Origin: JALZKA01 sp963721645
Lineage (GTDB): Bacteria; Actinomycetota; Thermoleophilia; Solirubrobacterales; 70-9
Assembly (NCBI GenBank): GCA_963721645.1
Contig: CAVRJK010000002.1
Coordinates: 992,001-1,056,000 of the forward strand
Direction of reading: 5' to 3'
Length of the DNA: 64,000 nucleotides
Shown: positions 42,430-50,681 of the stretch, piece by piece
Layout: every line of letters starts with the position of its first letter
Numbering within the stretch: the first letter of the stretch is position 1
Notes under the pieces: model-generated
Told to the model about the DNA's origin: nothing
What the model saw: the letters and a program-made list of their open reading frames with translations, nothing else
The model's database searches: none
Program-made: the position numbers and the translations under genes

Positions 42430-42500
42430 GAATGGACTGAGGCGCCTATTTGGCGACTCATCGCTCTCTCGGCGCTATCAGGTCTACATAACCACCATTA

Positions 42501-42516
42501 TCAGGCATAGGCCTGA
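42501..42516. terminator. Hairpin between convergent genes
   Basis: TCAGGC-ATAG-GCCTGA forms a six-pair stem in the 89-base gap between the MBL-like gene and the TfoX-like gene. There is no T run on either side. Confidence 0.4.
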
Positions 42517-42518
42517 AA

Positions 42519-42851
42519 TCACTTGGGAGGCATGGAAGCGGCCCGATCGGCCCCCGCGTCGACCCACCCCGCCAGATCCTCATCCGTCTCGAGGCCCTCG
42601 CGGGCGACGAGGAGCCAGCCAGACATCTTCTTGCCGGACATCTCGAACTCCGCCACATGGTCTTCCGCGAGCGCTGCCACGTAATCCTCAGACGAAACCC
42701 GGACCATGAGCTCTGACGTGCTCGTCACTCCGCAGGCCATATTGCCGTTGAGCATGAAGCCGATGCCGCCGAACATCTTGCGCTCGCTGAGACCCTCACG
42801 CATCGAGAGCGCGTCCCGCACACGGTCGGCGAATTCCTCGTCGTAACCCAT
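42519..42851 (-). CDS. TfoX/Sxy N-terminal domain protein
   Basis: KMFGGIGFMLNGNMACGV is the hallmark of the TfoX N-terminal domain. In gammaproteobacteria TfoX controls competence; stand-alone N-terminal domains like this 110-residue protein are widespread and uncharacterised. It starts at ATG 42851, and TAGAGT ends 7 bases upstream, so it is probably leaderless. The MmcQ-like gene starts divergently 36 bases away. Confidence 0.88.
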   Translation of the reverse strand: MGYDEEFADRVRDALSMREGLSERKMFGGIGFMLNGNMACGVTSTSELMVRVSSEDYVAALAEDHVAEFEMSGKKMSGWLLVAREGLETDEDLAGWVDAGADRAASMPPK

Positions 42852-42858
42852 GTCAAGG

Positions 42859-42864
42859 ACTCTA
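42859..42864 (-). promoter_or_regulatory. Candidate -10 hexamer (TAGAGT) of the TfoX-like gene
   Basis: On the minus strand TAGAGT ends 7 bases before ATG 42851. Confidence 0.45.
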
Positions 42865-42875
42865 ATCGGAGCGGC

Positions 42876-42881
42876 TACGGT
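42876..42881 (+). promoter_or_regulatory. Candidate -10 hexamer (TACGGT) of the MmcQ-like gene
   Basis: TACGGT ends 6 bases before ATG 42888. Both divergent genes thus have a hexamer inside the same 36-base gap. Confidence 0.4.
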
Positions 42882-42887
42882 GCGGCT

Positions 42888-43229
42888 ATGGCCAGCTGGA
42901 ATGAAGTCGTCTCACTGTGCGAACGGGAGCTCCTGGAGGTTGAGCGCTCCACTTCGTACGGAACGCCGGCGCTAAAGGTCAGGGGGAAGCTCTTCGCCCG
43001 GCTGAAGGAAGATGCGGATCGGATCGCCATCTTCATCGACCTCATGGAGCGCGAGGCGCTAAACCAGGAGAACCCCGAGGCCTACATCGTCACCGACCAC
43101 TACCGCGACCACCCGATGATGCTCGTGGATTTGAACGCGGTCCCGAACGATGAGCTACGGGAGATCCTGATCGAGTCTTGGCGCCGGCGAGCGCCGAAAA
43201 AGCTTGTCGCCGAGCTCGACTCGGGTTAG
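42888..43229 (+). CDS. MmcQ/YjbR family DNA-binding-fold protein
   Basis: STSYGTPALKVRGKLFARL, IDLMEREAL, YIVTDHYRDHPMMLVDL and ELREILIESWRRRAPKKLVAEL are typical of this small family with a CyaY-like or double-wing fold. Role unknown. The 113-residue gene overlaps the end of the convergent PRC-barrel gene by four bases. Confidence 0.87.
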   Translation: MASWNEVVSLCERELLEVERSTSYGTPALKVRGKLFARLKEDADRIAIFIDLMEREALNQENPEAYIVTDHYRDHPMMLVDLNAVPNDELREILIESWRRRAPKKLVAELDSG

Positions 43230-43537
43230 CGACCGAAGAGGCGGCCGAGCCCGGAGTTCTTCTCCGGTGGCCCGAGCTCTGCCGCGGCGGCGGAGTCGAT
43301 GTTGAGCTCGACTGCGCGTTCGAAGGTCCGCTGCACCTCGGGTCCGTCGACGAACTTCGTCGCCCCATGCGGGTCCTCGAAGACGAACCCGTCCAGGATG
43401 TGTTCGCGGGCATTGTCCGAGACGCTGATCACCTTGCCCACCTCGACGCCGTCGGAGCTGTAGATCGGCGTCCCCTTCGCGATGGTCGAGTAATGGACGG
43501 CGATGCCGTCGTCTCGCTCTGTGCTTTCGTCGCTCAC
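43226..43537 (-). CDS. Small PRC-barrel-like protein
   Basis: The 103-residue protein contains KGTPIYSSDGVEVGKVISVSDNA and ILDGFVFEDPHGATKFV, the beta-barrel pattern of PRC-barrel/DUF2171 proteins, followed by a helix and a Gly/Arg tail. These are often linked to stress or RNA processing, but no function is certain. GTG 43537 overlaps the stop of the lipase gene (GTGA), so the two are coupled. Confidence 0.72.
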   Translation of the reverse strand: MSDESTERDDGIAVHYSTIAKGTPIYSSDGVEVGKVISVSDNAREHILDGFVFEDPHGATKFVDGPEVQRTFERAVELNIDSAAAAELGPPEKNSGLGRLFGR

Positions 43538-44814
43538 GAGCCTGAGGATACGAGCGTGTCGCCGGCGGAGGGCGCTTCGAGGGCGCGAGCGCCCAGCCAC
43601 TCGCGGATGTGCTCGTAGGTCTGCGGATGGTTCAAAAGGTGAAAGTGGCTTGCGCCCTGGACGTGCTTCGAATCGCCGTGAGGTTTGCCGTCTGGTCCGA
43701 GGGGCGCCGCGGCGCTTGCCTTGCGGACCAGGACGTCGCCGAACAGCGCGGCGAGCGGATGGCGCTCGGACGCAGTCAGGCATCCGGAGACGAAGTGATA
43801 GCCGATCCCAGGCACGGGTGCGAGCGGCGCAGAATGGTTGCGAAGAGGCTCGTCGCGGTCCCTGTCGAGCCAGTCCTCGTCGCGCAGATAGCCAAAGCGC
43901 AAGTCTCTGATCCCGTCGCTTCGCAGCTCCAGGAAGTCGACGAACGGCTTGACCTCCGGCACTCGCTTGAACGTCGCGCCACCGACGTTCACGATCTTTT
44001 CGAGCCACGAGCCGGTGTTCGGAGCGCCGAGGCAAATGACGTGCTTGGTGTCGCGGACCCACCCGCGCTCCGCCTCGGCCGCCTCATGGCAGGCGCTGCG
44101 CGCCACGAGCGCCCCCATCGAGTGCCCGATCAAGGCGACCTCCTCGACCCCGCCCGGCCACTCCCGGCAGAGCTCCTCGAGGAGCCAGGAGAGCCGGCGT
44201 CCGTTCTCGGAGATGTGGAGGCCCGAGTTGTAGCGCAGGTAGAGCGGGCTGAAGCCGAGGTCGTCGCGGAGCTTTTGCCCATACGTGCGCGGCCGGGGTC
44301 CCTCAGCGCTCGGGTCTGCCCTGGTTCCCGTCCACCATGCCTCCTCGGTCTCACAAAGACCGTGCAGGAAGATCGCGAGGCGTGGAGTTGTGCGTTCGAA
44401 TGCCTCGTGGATCGACTCGCGGGTGCACTCGACGTCCCGATTAGGGAGCCGAAGCGCCATCCTCACAGCGAGTGGGCTGCCCTCGTCCTCGAGCCGATCG
44501 CCGATCAGGCCGTTGATCGCCGCCTGAGCGCCGCGGCCGAACCCGGAATTGCTCACCGCGGTTCGCTCCTCCGTCCCGCCTGCGACGCGGCCCGCTGCGG
44601 AAATCGCGGCGCCGGCGCCCTTCCCGCCGAGCCTAAGCGCGCCATACACACCCGCCGACACCGCATCGTGGCTTCGCTTTGCCAGTCCGTCGCCGAGGAT
44701 CCCGAAGACACGGTCGGAGATCGCCGAATGGACGCCCTGGATGGGGCTCAGGAGCGCTTCGTCGGCGTATCGCCCGGCCAGTTCGCCGAGCGCTTTCAGC
44801 TCTGAGTCAGGCAC
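43534..44814 (-). CDS. Alpha/beta hydrolase of PGAP1/lipase type
   Basis: A helical N-terminal region of about 130 residues precedes the hydrolase domain. FLHGLCETEEAWW is the oxyanion strand, LIGHSMGALVARSA the nucleophile elbow and GASHFHLLNHPQTYEHI supplies the catalytic His; the acid is probably in the GDVLVRKASA region. No signal peptide is present, so it acts inside the cell. It may be a lipid or polyester lipase. At 426 residues it is complete. Confidence 0.83.
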   Translation of the reverse strand: MPDSELKALGELAGRYADEALLSPIQGVHSAISDRVFGILGDGLAKRSHDAVSAGVYGALRLGGKGAGAAISAAGRVAGGTEERTAVSNSGFGRGAQAAINGLIGDRLEDEGSPLAVRMALRLPNRDVECTRESIHEAFERTTPRLAIFLHGLCETEEAWWTGTRADPSAEGPRPRTYGQKLRDDLGFSPLYLRYNSGLHISENGRRLSWLLEELCREWPGGVEEVALIGHSMGALVARSACHEAAEAERGWVRDTKHVICLGAPNTGSWLEKIVNVGGATFKRVPEVKPFVDFLELRSDGIRDLRFGYLRDEDWLDRDRDEPLRNHSAPLAPVPGIGYHFVSGCLTASERHPLAALFGDVLVRKASAAAPLGPDGKPHGDSKHVQGASHFHLLNHPQTYEHIREWLGARALEAPSAGDTLVSSGS

Positions 44815-44890
44815 GGATCAGCACGATAGCGACGGCGAAGGCGGGTAGCCCGGAGCTCGGGAGTTTGACGGTCCGTGGCATCCTGTGGGG

Positions 44891-45373
44891 GTGTCAGCTC
44901 AGGGGCCATCCGGCTACTCCGGCACCCCGCTGCCCAAGAAGCTCGGGATCCAGGAGGGTCACCGGGTGGCGGTGCTTCGCGAGCCCGAAGGGTTTCGTGC
45001 CACTCTCGGCGAGCTGCCCGACGGCGTGAGCGTCACAACGCGCGCGACTGTTCCGCGGAACAGTCGGACGGGAGGCGACCTCAACGTCGTTATCGCCTTC
45101 TTTACCCGGCGCTCCGAGCTCGAAAGGCGGTTGCCGAAGCTGATGGATGCGCTCGATGTCGACGGCGGCCTCTGGATCTCGTGGCCGAAGCGCGCTTCGG
45201 GCGTCGAGACCGACATCACCGAGGACACGCTTCGAGAGGTCTGCCTGCCACTCGGCCTGGTCGACAACAAAGTTTGCGCGATCGATGAAACGTGGTCGGG
45301 GCTCCGGCTCGTCTACCGAAAGGAAGGCCGCGACTCCCTGCGCGCGAAGCGGCTCAAGCGGCCCCCTGATTGA
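44891..45373 (+). CDS. DUF3052 family protein
   Basis: GYSGTPLPKKLGIQEGHRVAVL begins the DUF3052 pattern, a family typical of actinobacteria; FFTRRSELERRLPKLMDAL, GGLWISWPKRASGVETDITED and AIDETWSGLRLVYR complete it. Function is not known. GTG 44891 is preferred to GTG 44885; CATCCT lies a few bases upstream. Length 160 residues. Confidence 0.87.
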   Translation: MSAQGPSGYSGTPLPKKLGIQEGHRVAVLREPEGFRATLGELPDGVSVTTRATVPRNSRTGGDLNVVIAFFTRRSELERRLPKLMDALDVDGGLWISWPKRASGVETDITEDTLREVCLPLGLVDNKVCAIDETWSGLRLVYRKEGRDSLRAKRLKRPPD

Positions 45374-45380
45374 GGTTGGC

Positions 45381-46235
45381 TTACGCCAGCCGCTCGACTA
45401 CCGCGTCCTCGGCGCAGAACTCCGCGATCTCGCGCGACAGCTTGCCTCCCTGCCAGGCGAGCGGCGACTCCCCCGCCTCCTCGCTGACCATCCGGGCGCC
45501 AGGGATGCGCTCGGTCCATTCGACCGCGACGTCCCACGGGTGTCCAGGGTCGGCTTCATCGTGGCTGGCGACCACGAGCACCGGCACCTCGAGCCCTTCG
45601 AGCGCCTCCAGGCCGTCGAACGGGACCGAGGCCGTCACCTCGCGCAGAGCCTGTGCGACGGCGCCGAGATCCCGGTGGAGCTCCAACCGCGTTCGCGCCA
45701 GACGTAGCACCACGTCCCGCCACTCAGGCTTGTGGGTGCCGTCGTCGTAGACCTCGATGAAACCCTCCACCCCTCCCCGGTCGAGGCCACCGGCAAGGCC
45801 TGCCCAGTAGTCAATCGTCTTCCGAGAAGGCTCCGTGCCGCGTGACGCCGGTCCGATTGCGACAAGCCCCGCCACCCTGTCGGGCTCGGCAAGGGCAAGC
45901 GCCGTGGCGGTGTGCGCCCCCATCGAATGGCCGGCAAGAACGACCCTGTCCCCCTCCCCCACCTCCGCGGCGACGGCGGCCATATCGGCGGCGAGCGACG
46001 CGTATGTGTACTCCTCGCCGTCAGGTCCGCCGTCGGACGCTCCGTGGCCGCGCGCGTCGTACATGGCCGACGTAAAGCCCCGCCGCTCCAGGAGGTGCGA
46101 CCCGTGGGTTACATAACGCCGTGCGGCCGTTATCCCGTGCGCCTGAAGAACAACGGGCCCGGAGCCCGCAGAATCGCCGCGTAGGACATTCCCTCCGGGC
46201 GCGCGAACCTCAAAAGCTCGCGGCTCCTCCCCCAC
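45381..46235 (-). CDS. Alpha/beta hydrolase
   Basis: LQAHGITAARRYV is the oxyanion loop, YDARGHGAS the typical fold motif and LAGHSMGAHTATAL the nucleophile elbow. The acid is probably Asp in VASHDEADPGHP. The expected catalytic His near the end is not found at the usual place: the region reads SEEAGESPLAWQGGKLS. His in DPGHP may stand in, or the protein may not be a standard hydrolase. It lies just upstream of the cyclophilin gene on the same strand. Confidence 0.8.
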   Translation of the reverse strand: MGEEPRAFEVRAPGGNVLRGDSAGSGPVVLQAHGITAARRYVTHGSHLLERRGFTSAMYDARGHGASDGGPDGEEYTYASLAADMAAVAAEVGEGDRVVLAGHSMGAHTATALALAEPDRVAGLVAIGPASRGTEPSRKTIDYWAGLAGGLDRGGVEGFIEVYDDGTHKPEWRDVVLRLARTRLELHRDLGAVAQALREVTASVPFDGLEALEGLEVPVLVVASHDEADPGHPWDVAVEWTERIPGARMVSEEAGESPLAWQGGKLSREIAEFCAEDAVVERLA

Positions 46236-46238
46236 CGC

Positions 46239-46916
46239 CTACCCCGCTTCGATGGTTACCGAATTGATGACTACCGGTTCGAGGGGCGCGCCGGAGCCGT
46301 CGGGGCTCCCCTGTGCCTCGATCGCCTCGACAACTTCCATGCCGTCGGTGACTTCGCCGGCGACGGCGTAGTCGGGCTGCAGGCCGGCGTCCGGGACGGT
46401 GACGACGAAGAACTGGCTGCCGGAGCGGCCGGGCGGCTCGACCTCGGTCTTGGCCATCGCGACCAGGCCTTCCGTATAGGAGGTGTCGTTCGGCGGCGGC
46501 TCGTCGACTGAGTAGCCGGGGCCGGGGCCGGATCCGGTGCCCGCGGGATCACCTGCCTGAATCACGAAGTCCGGGATGATCCGGTGAAAGGGCGTGCCGT
46601 CGAAGACGCCGTTCTTCGCCATGTACTCGAACGATGAGGCTGTCCTGGGGTTGTCCGCCGTGTCCAGCGCGATCTCGAAGACGCCGCAACTCGTGTCCAC
46701 GACTGCCGTCAGATCCGATGCGGAGGGCTTTGCCGGAGGCGGGTCGAGGTCGAACTCGGTCGGCTCGGGCAGCTCGACGCTCTCGCAATCCGACTCGGTC
46801 GCCGCCGTCCCCTCCTCGGCGGGCGTCGAGGTGCCCTCATCGTCGCCGCCGCAGGCACTGAGAAGGAGTCCGAGCGCGACCAGAAGGGCCGCAAAGGGGA
46901 TCATCGGCTTGGGCAC
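46239..46916 (-). CDS. Lipoprotein peptidyl-prolyl cis-trans isomerase (cyclophilin type)
   Basis: The signal sequence MIPFAALLVALGLLLSACGGDD ends in a lipobox (LLSAC), so Cys is lipidated by LspA-type processing. The cyclophilin domain has GTPFHRIIPDFVIQAGDP, GYSVDEPPP, GLVAMAKTEVEP and GSQFFVVTVPDAGLQPDYAVAGEV; the catalytic Arg is in FHRIIPDF. It should aid folding of exported proteins. GTG 46916 is preceded by TAGCCT ending 7 bases upstream. Confidence 0.92.
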   Translation of the reverse strand: MPKPMIPFAALLVALGLLLSACGGDDEGTSTPAEEGTAATESDCESVELPEPTEFDLDPPPAKPSASDLTAVVDTSCGVFEIALDTADNPRTASSFEYMAKNGVFDGTPFHRIIPDFVIQAGDPAGTGSGPGPGYSVDEPPPNDTSYTEGLVAMAKTEVEPPGRSGSQFFVVTVPDAGLQPDYAVAGEVTDGMEVVEAIEAQGSPDGSGAPLEPVVINSVTIEAG

Positions 46917-46923
46917 GCGCTCA

Positions 46924-46929
46924 AGGCTA
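46924..46929 (-). promoter_or_regulatory. Candidate -10 hexamer (TAGCCT), leaderless
   Basis: On the minus strand TAGCCT ends 7 bases before GTG 46916 of the cyclophilin gene; the divergent methyltransferase gene starts at 46958. Confidence 0.45.
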
Positions 46930-46957
46930 TCCGCAGGCCCGGTGGCATGATTCAGTC

Positions 46958-47617
46958 GTGACACAAGCCGGCGAGACGAAGCACCGCGGACGCTACGACC
47001 GCGTCCGAGTCGTCGGCCGGACCCTTAACGGCGCCGTCGCCCGCGCTCCGTGGCTCTGGCCCGTGATGAAGTATCCGATGCGCCGCTACTTCGACGACCT
47101 GGCGCGGGACTGGGATGAGCGGACCGGAGCGGGCTCGCCCGCGCATCTCACCTCGATCGCGTCCGCCTTGCTTCAGGTATCCCCCGCGCCGGAGCGCGTG
47201 CTCGATCTGGGCACGGGAACGGGCGAGGCGGCGCTCCTCGCCTCGCGCGAGTTCCCCCGCGCCAGCGTTCGCGGGATCGACCTCTCCGACGAGATGATCG
47301 CGGTGGCCAAGGGAAAGGTCGGACTCGACCCGGACGGGCGGATTGCGTTCAAGGTCGCCGACGCAGCCCGGGTGCCCTGGCCGGACGATTCGTTCGACCT
47401 CGTGATGCAGATGAACGTGCCGCCGTTCTTTGCCGAGATCGCGCGGGTTCTGCGGCCGGGAGGAAGCGTTGTGGTCGCTGCGAGCTGGGGAGAGGGGACG
47501 CCGTTCTACACGCCCCCAGCGGTGCTGCGGCGCGGTTTCGCCCGCCATGGAATCTCCGAGCACGTGGTGGGCGAAGCCGGGCCCGGCACCTACTGGGTCG
47601 GGCGGCGCGCCGACTGA
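46958..47617 (+). CDS. Class I SAM-dependent methyltransferase
   Basis: RVLDLGTGTGEAALLA is the SAM-binding glycine loop, GIDLSDEMIAVA the acidic ribose-binding strand end, and DDSFDLVMQMN and FAEIARVLRPGGSVVVA are motifs of the Methyltransf_11 group. The N-terminal helix region includes YPMRRYFDDLARDWDERTG. Substrate unknown; a small molecule or lipid is most likely. Start is GTG. It lies divergent from the cyclophilin gene. Confidence 0.85.
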   Translation: MTQAGETKHRGRYDRVRVVGRTLNGAVARAPWLWPVMKYPMRRYFDDLARDWDERTGAGSPAHLTSIASALLQVSPAPERVLDLGTGTGEAALLASREFPRASVRGIDLSDEMIAVAKGKVGLDPDGRIAFKVADAARVPWPDDSFDLVMQMNVPPFFAEIARVLRPGGSVVVAASWGEGTPFYTPPAVLRRGFARHGISEHVVGEAGPGTYWVGRRAD

Positions 47618-47631
47618 TCCGCGCCCGGGAA

Positions 47632-47637
47632 TAGATT
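47632..47637 (+). promoter_or_regulatory. Candidate -10 hexamer (TAGATT), leaderless
   Basis: TAGATT ends 7 bases before GTG 47645 of the lipid-kinase gene, head of the murT-gatD group. Confidence 0.45.
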
Positions 47638-47644
47638 GGGCGCC

Positions 47645-48538
47645 GTGCCTGCGGAGTCCTCGCACCTCCTCCTGGTCAACCCCTCGGCGGGCGGCGGGCG
47701 GGCGCGCAAGCTTCTCGCGCAGGCCCAGGCGGCGCTCTCGGACGGCGGCGTCGAGCACTCGCTCGTCCTTACCCAGAACATCGCTCACGGACGCGAGGAG
47801 GCTCGGACGGCCGCCGAGCGGGGTCAGACCGTGATCGTCATGAGCGGCGACGGCCTCATCGGTCAGGTAGGCGGCGAGCTCGCGAACACCCGGTCGGCGC
47901 TCGGAGTGATCCCGGGCGGCCGCGGCAACGACTTTGCGCGGGTCATGGGTATCCCCGACGACGTCGAAGAGGCCGCGGGCATGATCGCGGCGGCAGCGAC
48001 GCGCCAGATCGACGTCGCCGAGGCAAACGGCGTGCGCTACCTCTGCATCGCCAGCTGTGGGTTCGACTCGGAGGCGAACCGGATCGCCAACGAATCCAAG
48101 CGTGTGAAGGGGCAGGCCGTATATGCCTACGCGGCGCTACGCGCGCTGGCCGCCTGGAAACCCGCAACGTTCACACTGACTCTTGACGGCAAGCCGGTGG
48201 AGGTCACCGGCTACAGCGTTGCCGCGGCCAACACCAAGGCGTACGGCGGTGGCATGATCGCTGTGCCGTCTGCGGTCCCGGATGACGGCTTGCTCGAGAT
48301 CAGCGCCAGCGGGAACGTGTCCAAGCTCAGGTTCCTCCGCGGGCTGGGCCAGGTTTTCAAGGGTGAACACCTCGAGACGATGCAGGTTCAGACCTGGCAG
48401 GCGAGCGAGGTGACGATCGAGTCCGATCGACCGTTCTCCGTCTACGCGGATGGTGATCCTGTCGCCGATCTTCCGGCGACCGTGCGTATCCTGCCGGGCG
48501 CTCTGCGGGTGATCGTCCCGCCCGACTCCGTCAATTGA
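47645..48538 (+). CDS. Diacylglycerol kinase family lipid kinase (YegS/DgkB type)
   Basis: LVNPSAGGGRARKLL, VMSGDGLIGQVGGEL (the usual GGDGT motif with Ser and Leu variants), GVIPGGRGNDFARVMGIP and the C-terminal YGGGMIAVPSAVPDDGLLEI define the family. It phosphorylates diacylglycerol or a related lipid. The enzyme is at the membrane face. Its stop overlaps the murT start by four bases, tying lipid recycling and cell-wall modification into one operon. Confidence 0.88.
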   Translation: MPAESSHLLLVNPSAGGGRARKLLAQAQAALSDGGVEHSLVLTQNIAHGREEARTAAERGQTVIVMSGDGLIGQVGGELANTRSALGVIPGGRGNDFARVMGIPDDVEEAAGMIAAAATRQIDVAEANGVRYLCIASCGFDSEANRIANESKRVKGQAVYAYAALRALAAWKPATFTLTLDGKPVEVTGYSVAAANTKAYGGGMIAVPSAVPDDGLLEISASGNVSKLRFLRGLGQVFKGEHLETMQVQTWQASEVTIESDRPFSVYADGDPVADLPATVRILPGALRVIVPPDSVN

Positions 48539-49935
48539 GCGCGCCCGGCGACAACAGCCTCGGTTTTCGAGCCAAGCTCTCGATCGCCCGCGCCGCGGGG
48601 AACATGTCCAGGCGCTCGGGCCGCGGCGGCGGTACGACTCTGCCCGGGCGGATGCTCCTGCGAATGGCGCCCGATGCGATCGAGCGGCTCGGCACCCGGC
48701 TCACCGCGGGAGCAACGGTGATCAGCGCCACGAACGGGAAGACGACGACGGCCGGAATGCTCGCTTCAGTGCTTGCGGAGGCCGGCCGCTCGCCAATCCA
48801 CAACCGCGCCGGATCGAACATGAGCTGGGGCGTCGCGACAGCGCTCCTCGAGCAGGAAGGCGCCGAGGGCCTCTTCGAGGTGGACGAGGCCTGGCTGCCT
48901 CAGATGGTCGACGCTCTCGATCCCGGACTCATCGTCCTCTCCAACCTCTTCCGCGACCAGCTCGACCGCTACGGCGAGCTTGAGCGCCTCGCCGATGAGT
49001 GGGCCGAGATGGTGGCCGAGCGGCCCACCGGCCTCGTCCTGAATGCCGACGATCCACTCGTGGCCGACCTCGGCCGCGACCGGGACCTCGGACGCAGGGC
49101 CGGCGTCACATACTTCGGGATCGAGGACGCCTCTCAGGCGCTTCCCGGCCTCCAGCACGCGCACGACGCGAAGCATTGCCGCCGCTGCGGCGCCCCGTAT
49201 ACGTATGAGCGTGCGTTCGTCGGCCATCTCGGCCACTACTCGTGTCCGAACTGCGACGCCGACAGGCCCGCGCCCGACGTTGCCGCGACCCGGATCGTGC
49301 TCGACGGCATGCGCGGCTCAACGGTGGAGGTCTCCACGCCGGAGGGGTCACTCACGCTCGACCTGCCCTTCCCCGGTCTCTACAACGTCTACAACGCGCT
49401 GGGCGCGCTGGCGACGGCCCTGCGGCTGGGCGTGAAGCCCGAGACTGCCGTCGCCGGGTTGAAGCGGACAAAGGCCGCCTTCGGGCGCGTCGAGACCGTC
49501 CAGGTCGAAGCGAAGCCCGTTTCGATCCTCTTGATCAAGAATCCGGCCGGCGCGAACGAGGTGATCCGAACCCTTCGCCTCGAAAACGAACAGTACGGCG
49601 GCTCGAAAGGCGTTGATCTGTGGATCGCGCTGAACGACGGCATCGCCGACGGTCGCGACGTCTCGTGGGTGTGGGACGCCGACTTCGAGCTCCTGGCCGG
49701 GTCGGTCGCACGGGTCACCTGCGCGGGCAGCCGCGCCCCTGAGATGGCGGTGAGGTTGAAGTACGCAGGGCTGGATTCCAGCCGCATCGTGGTCCACGAG
49801 GACATCGCGTCGTCGCTCGACCTGGCCGTGAGGGCCGCGCCAGAGCGTCTCTTCGCGCTGCCGACGTATACAGCGCTGCTGGAATTGAGAACGCTGCTCT
49901 CGGAGCGTGGACTCGTTAAGGCCTACTGGGAATGA
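48535..49935 (+). CDS. murT: Lipid II isoglutaminyl synthase, ATP-dependent ligase subunit MurT
   Basis: MurT with GatD amidates the D-Glu of lipid II to D-isoglutamine. The ATP loop SATNGKTTTAGML, FEVDEAWLPQ and GLYNVYNALGALATAL are Mur-ligase motifs. A zinc ribbon with four Cys (CRRCGAPYTYE and CPNCDA, about residues 220-243) and the C-terminal MurT domain with NPAGANEVIRTL and ALNDGIADGRDVSWVWDADFE complete it. TTG 48535 gives 466 residues. A methyltransferase gene separates it from gatD. Confidence 0.95.
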   Translation: MSAPGDNSLGFRAKLSIARAAGNMSRRSGRGGGTTLPGRMLLRMAPDAIERLGTRLTAGATVISATNGKTTTAGMLASVLAEAGRSPIHNRAGSNMSWGVATALLEQEGAEGLFEVDEAWLPQMVDALDPGLIVLSNLFRDQLDRYGELERLADEWAEMVAERPTGLVLNADDPLVADLGRDRDLGRRAGVTYFGIEDASQALPGLQHAHDAKHCRRCGAPYTYERAFVGHLGHYSCPNCDADRPAPDVAATRIVLDGMRGSTVEVSTPEGSLTLDLPFPGLYNVYNALGALATALRLGVKPETAVAGLKRTKAAFGRVETVQVEAKPVSILLIKNPAGANEVIRTLRLENEQYGGSKGVDLWIALNDGIADGRDVSWVWDADFELLAGSVARVTCAGSRAPEMAVRLKYAGLDSSRIVVHEDIASSLDLAVRAAPERLFALPTYTALLELRTLLSERGLVKAYWE

Positions 49936-50681
49936 GCGGGGACGCGAATACCGAGGCGGTGATCTGGCACGACGTCGAGAACGGCGCCTACGACGCGGAC
50001 CTGGAGCTCTGGCTCGAGCTTGCGCGGAGATCCGGCGGCCCGATTCTGGAGATCGGCTGCGGAACCGGCCGGGTTGCCCTCGAGATCGCGAGACACGGCC
50101 ATCACGTGCAGGGCGTGGACATCGAGCCCCCGTTCGTGGAGGCGCTTCGTGAGCGAGCCGAGGCTCGCCGCCTGGAGGCAAGCGCCGAGGTCGGCGACAT
50201 CCGCGATCTTCATGTTCTGGGCGAGTTCTCCCTCATCATCGTCCCCATGCAGACGATCCAGTTGCTTGATGGTCCCGATGAGCGCAGATCGGCGCTTGGG
50301 GGAATGAAGAGTCTGCTGGCCCCCCGCGGCCTCATCGCGCTAGCCATCGTCGAGGGCGATCTGGGCGCCGAACCGGCGGGAATCGACCTCGGGCCTCCCC
50401 TGCCCGACGTGGTCGAGATCGACGGCTGGGTCTACTCCAGCCTGCCCATCGAGGTCCGCGCCGATGGCGGGCGGCTGATCATCTCGCGGCTGCGACAGAT
50501 CGTCGCGCCGGACGGAGACTTGACGGACGAGCGCGAGAGCCTCAGCCTTGCGGTCCTGGATCCGGGTCTGGTGGAAGCAGAGGCTGCCGAGGAGGGCCTT
50601 CGCCCTGCCGGCCGCCGCGAGATCGAGCCGACCGACATCCACGTCGGCTCGGCTGTCGTTCTCCTGGAGGCCTCCGAATGA
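49932..50681 (+). CDS. SAM-dependent methyltransferase inserted between murT and gatD
   Basis: ILEIGCGTGRVALEIARHGHHVQGVDIEP is a clear SAM-binding start, then ELGEFSLIIVPMQTIQLL and GMKSLLAPRGLIALAI. The second half (GPPLPDVVEIDGWVYSSLPIE) is a beta-rich lid as in other small-molecule methyltransferases. The gene overlaps murT and gatD by four bases on both sides, so it must be made with them. A role in modifying lipid II or its precursors is suggested only by position. Confidence 0.85.
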   Translation: MSGDANTEAVIWHDVENGAYDADLELWLELARRSGGPILEIGCGTGRVALEIARHGHHVQGVDIEPPFVEALRERAEARRLEASAEVGDIRDLHVLGEFSLIIVPMQTIQLLDGPDERRSALGGMKSLLAPRGLIALAIVEGDLGAEPAGIDLGPPLPDVVEIDGWVYSSLPIEVRADGGRLIISRLRQIVAPDGDLTDERESLSLAVLDPGLVEAEAAEEGLRPAGRREIEPTDIHVGSAVVLLEASE

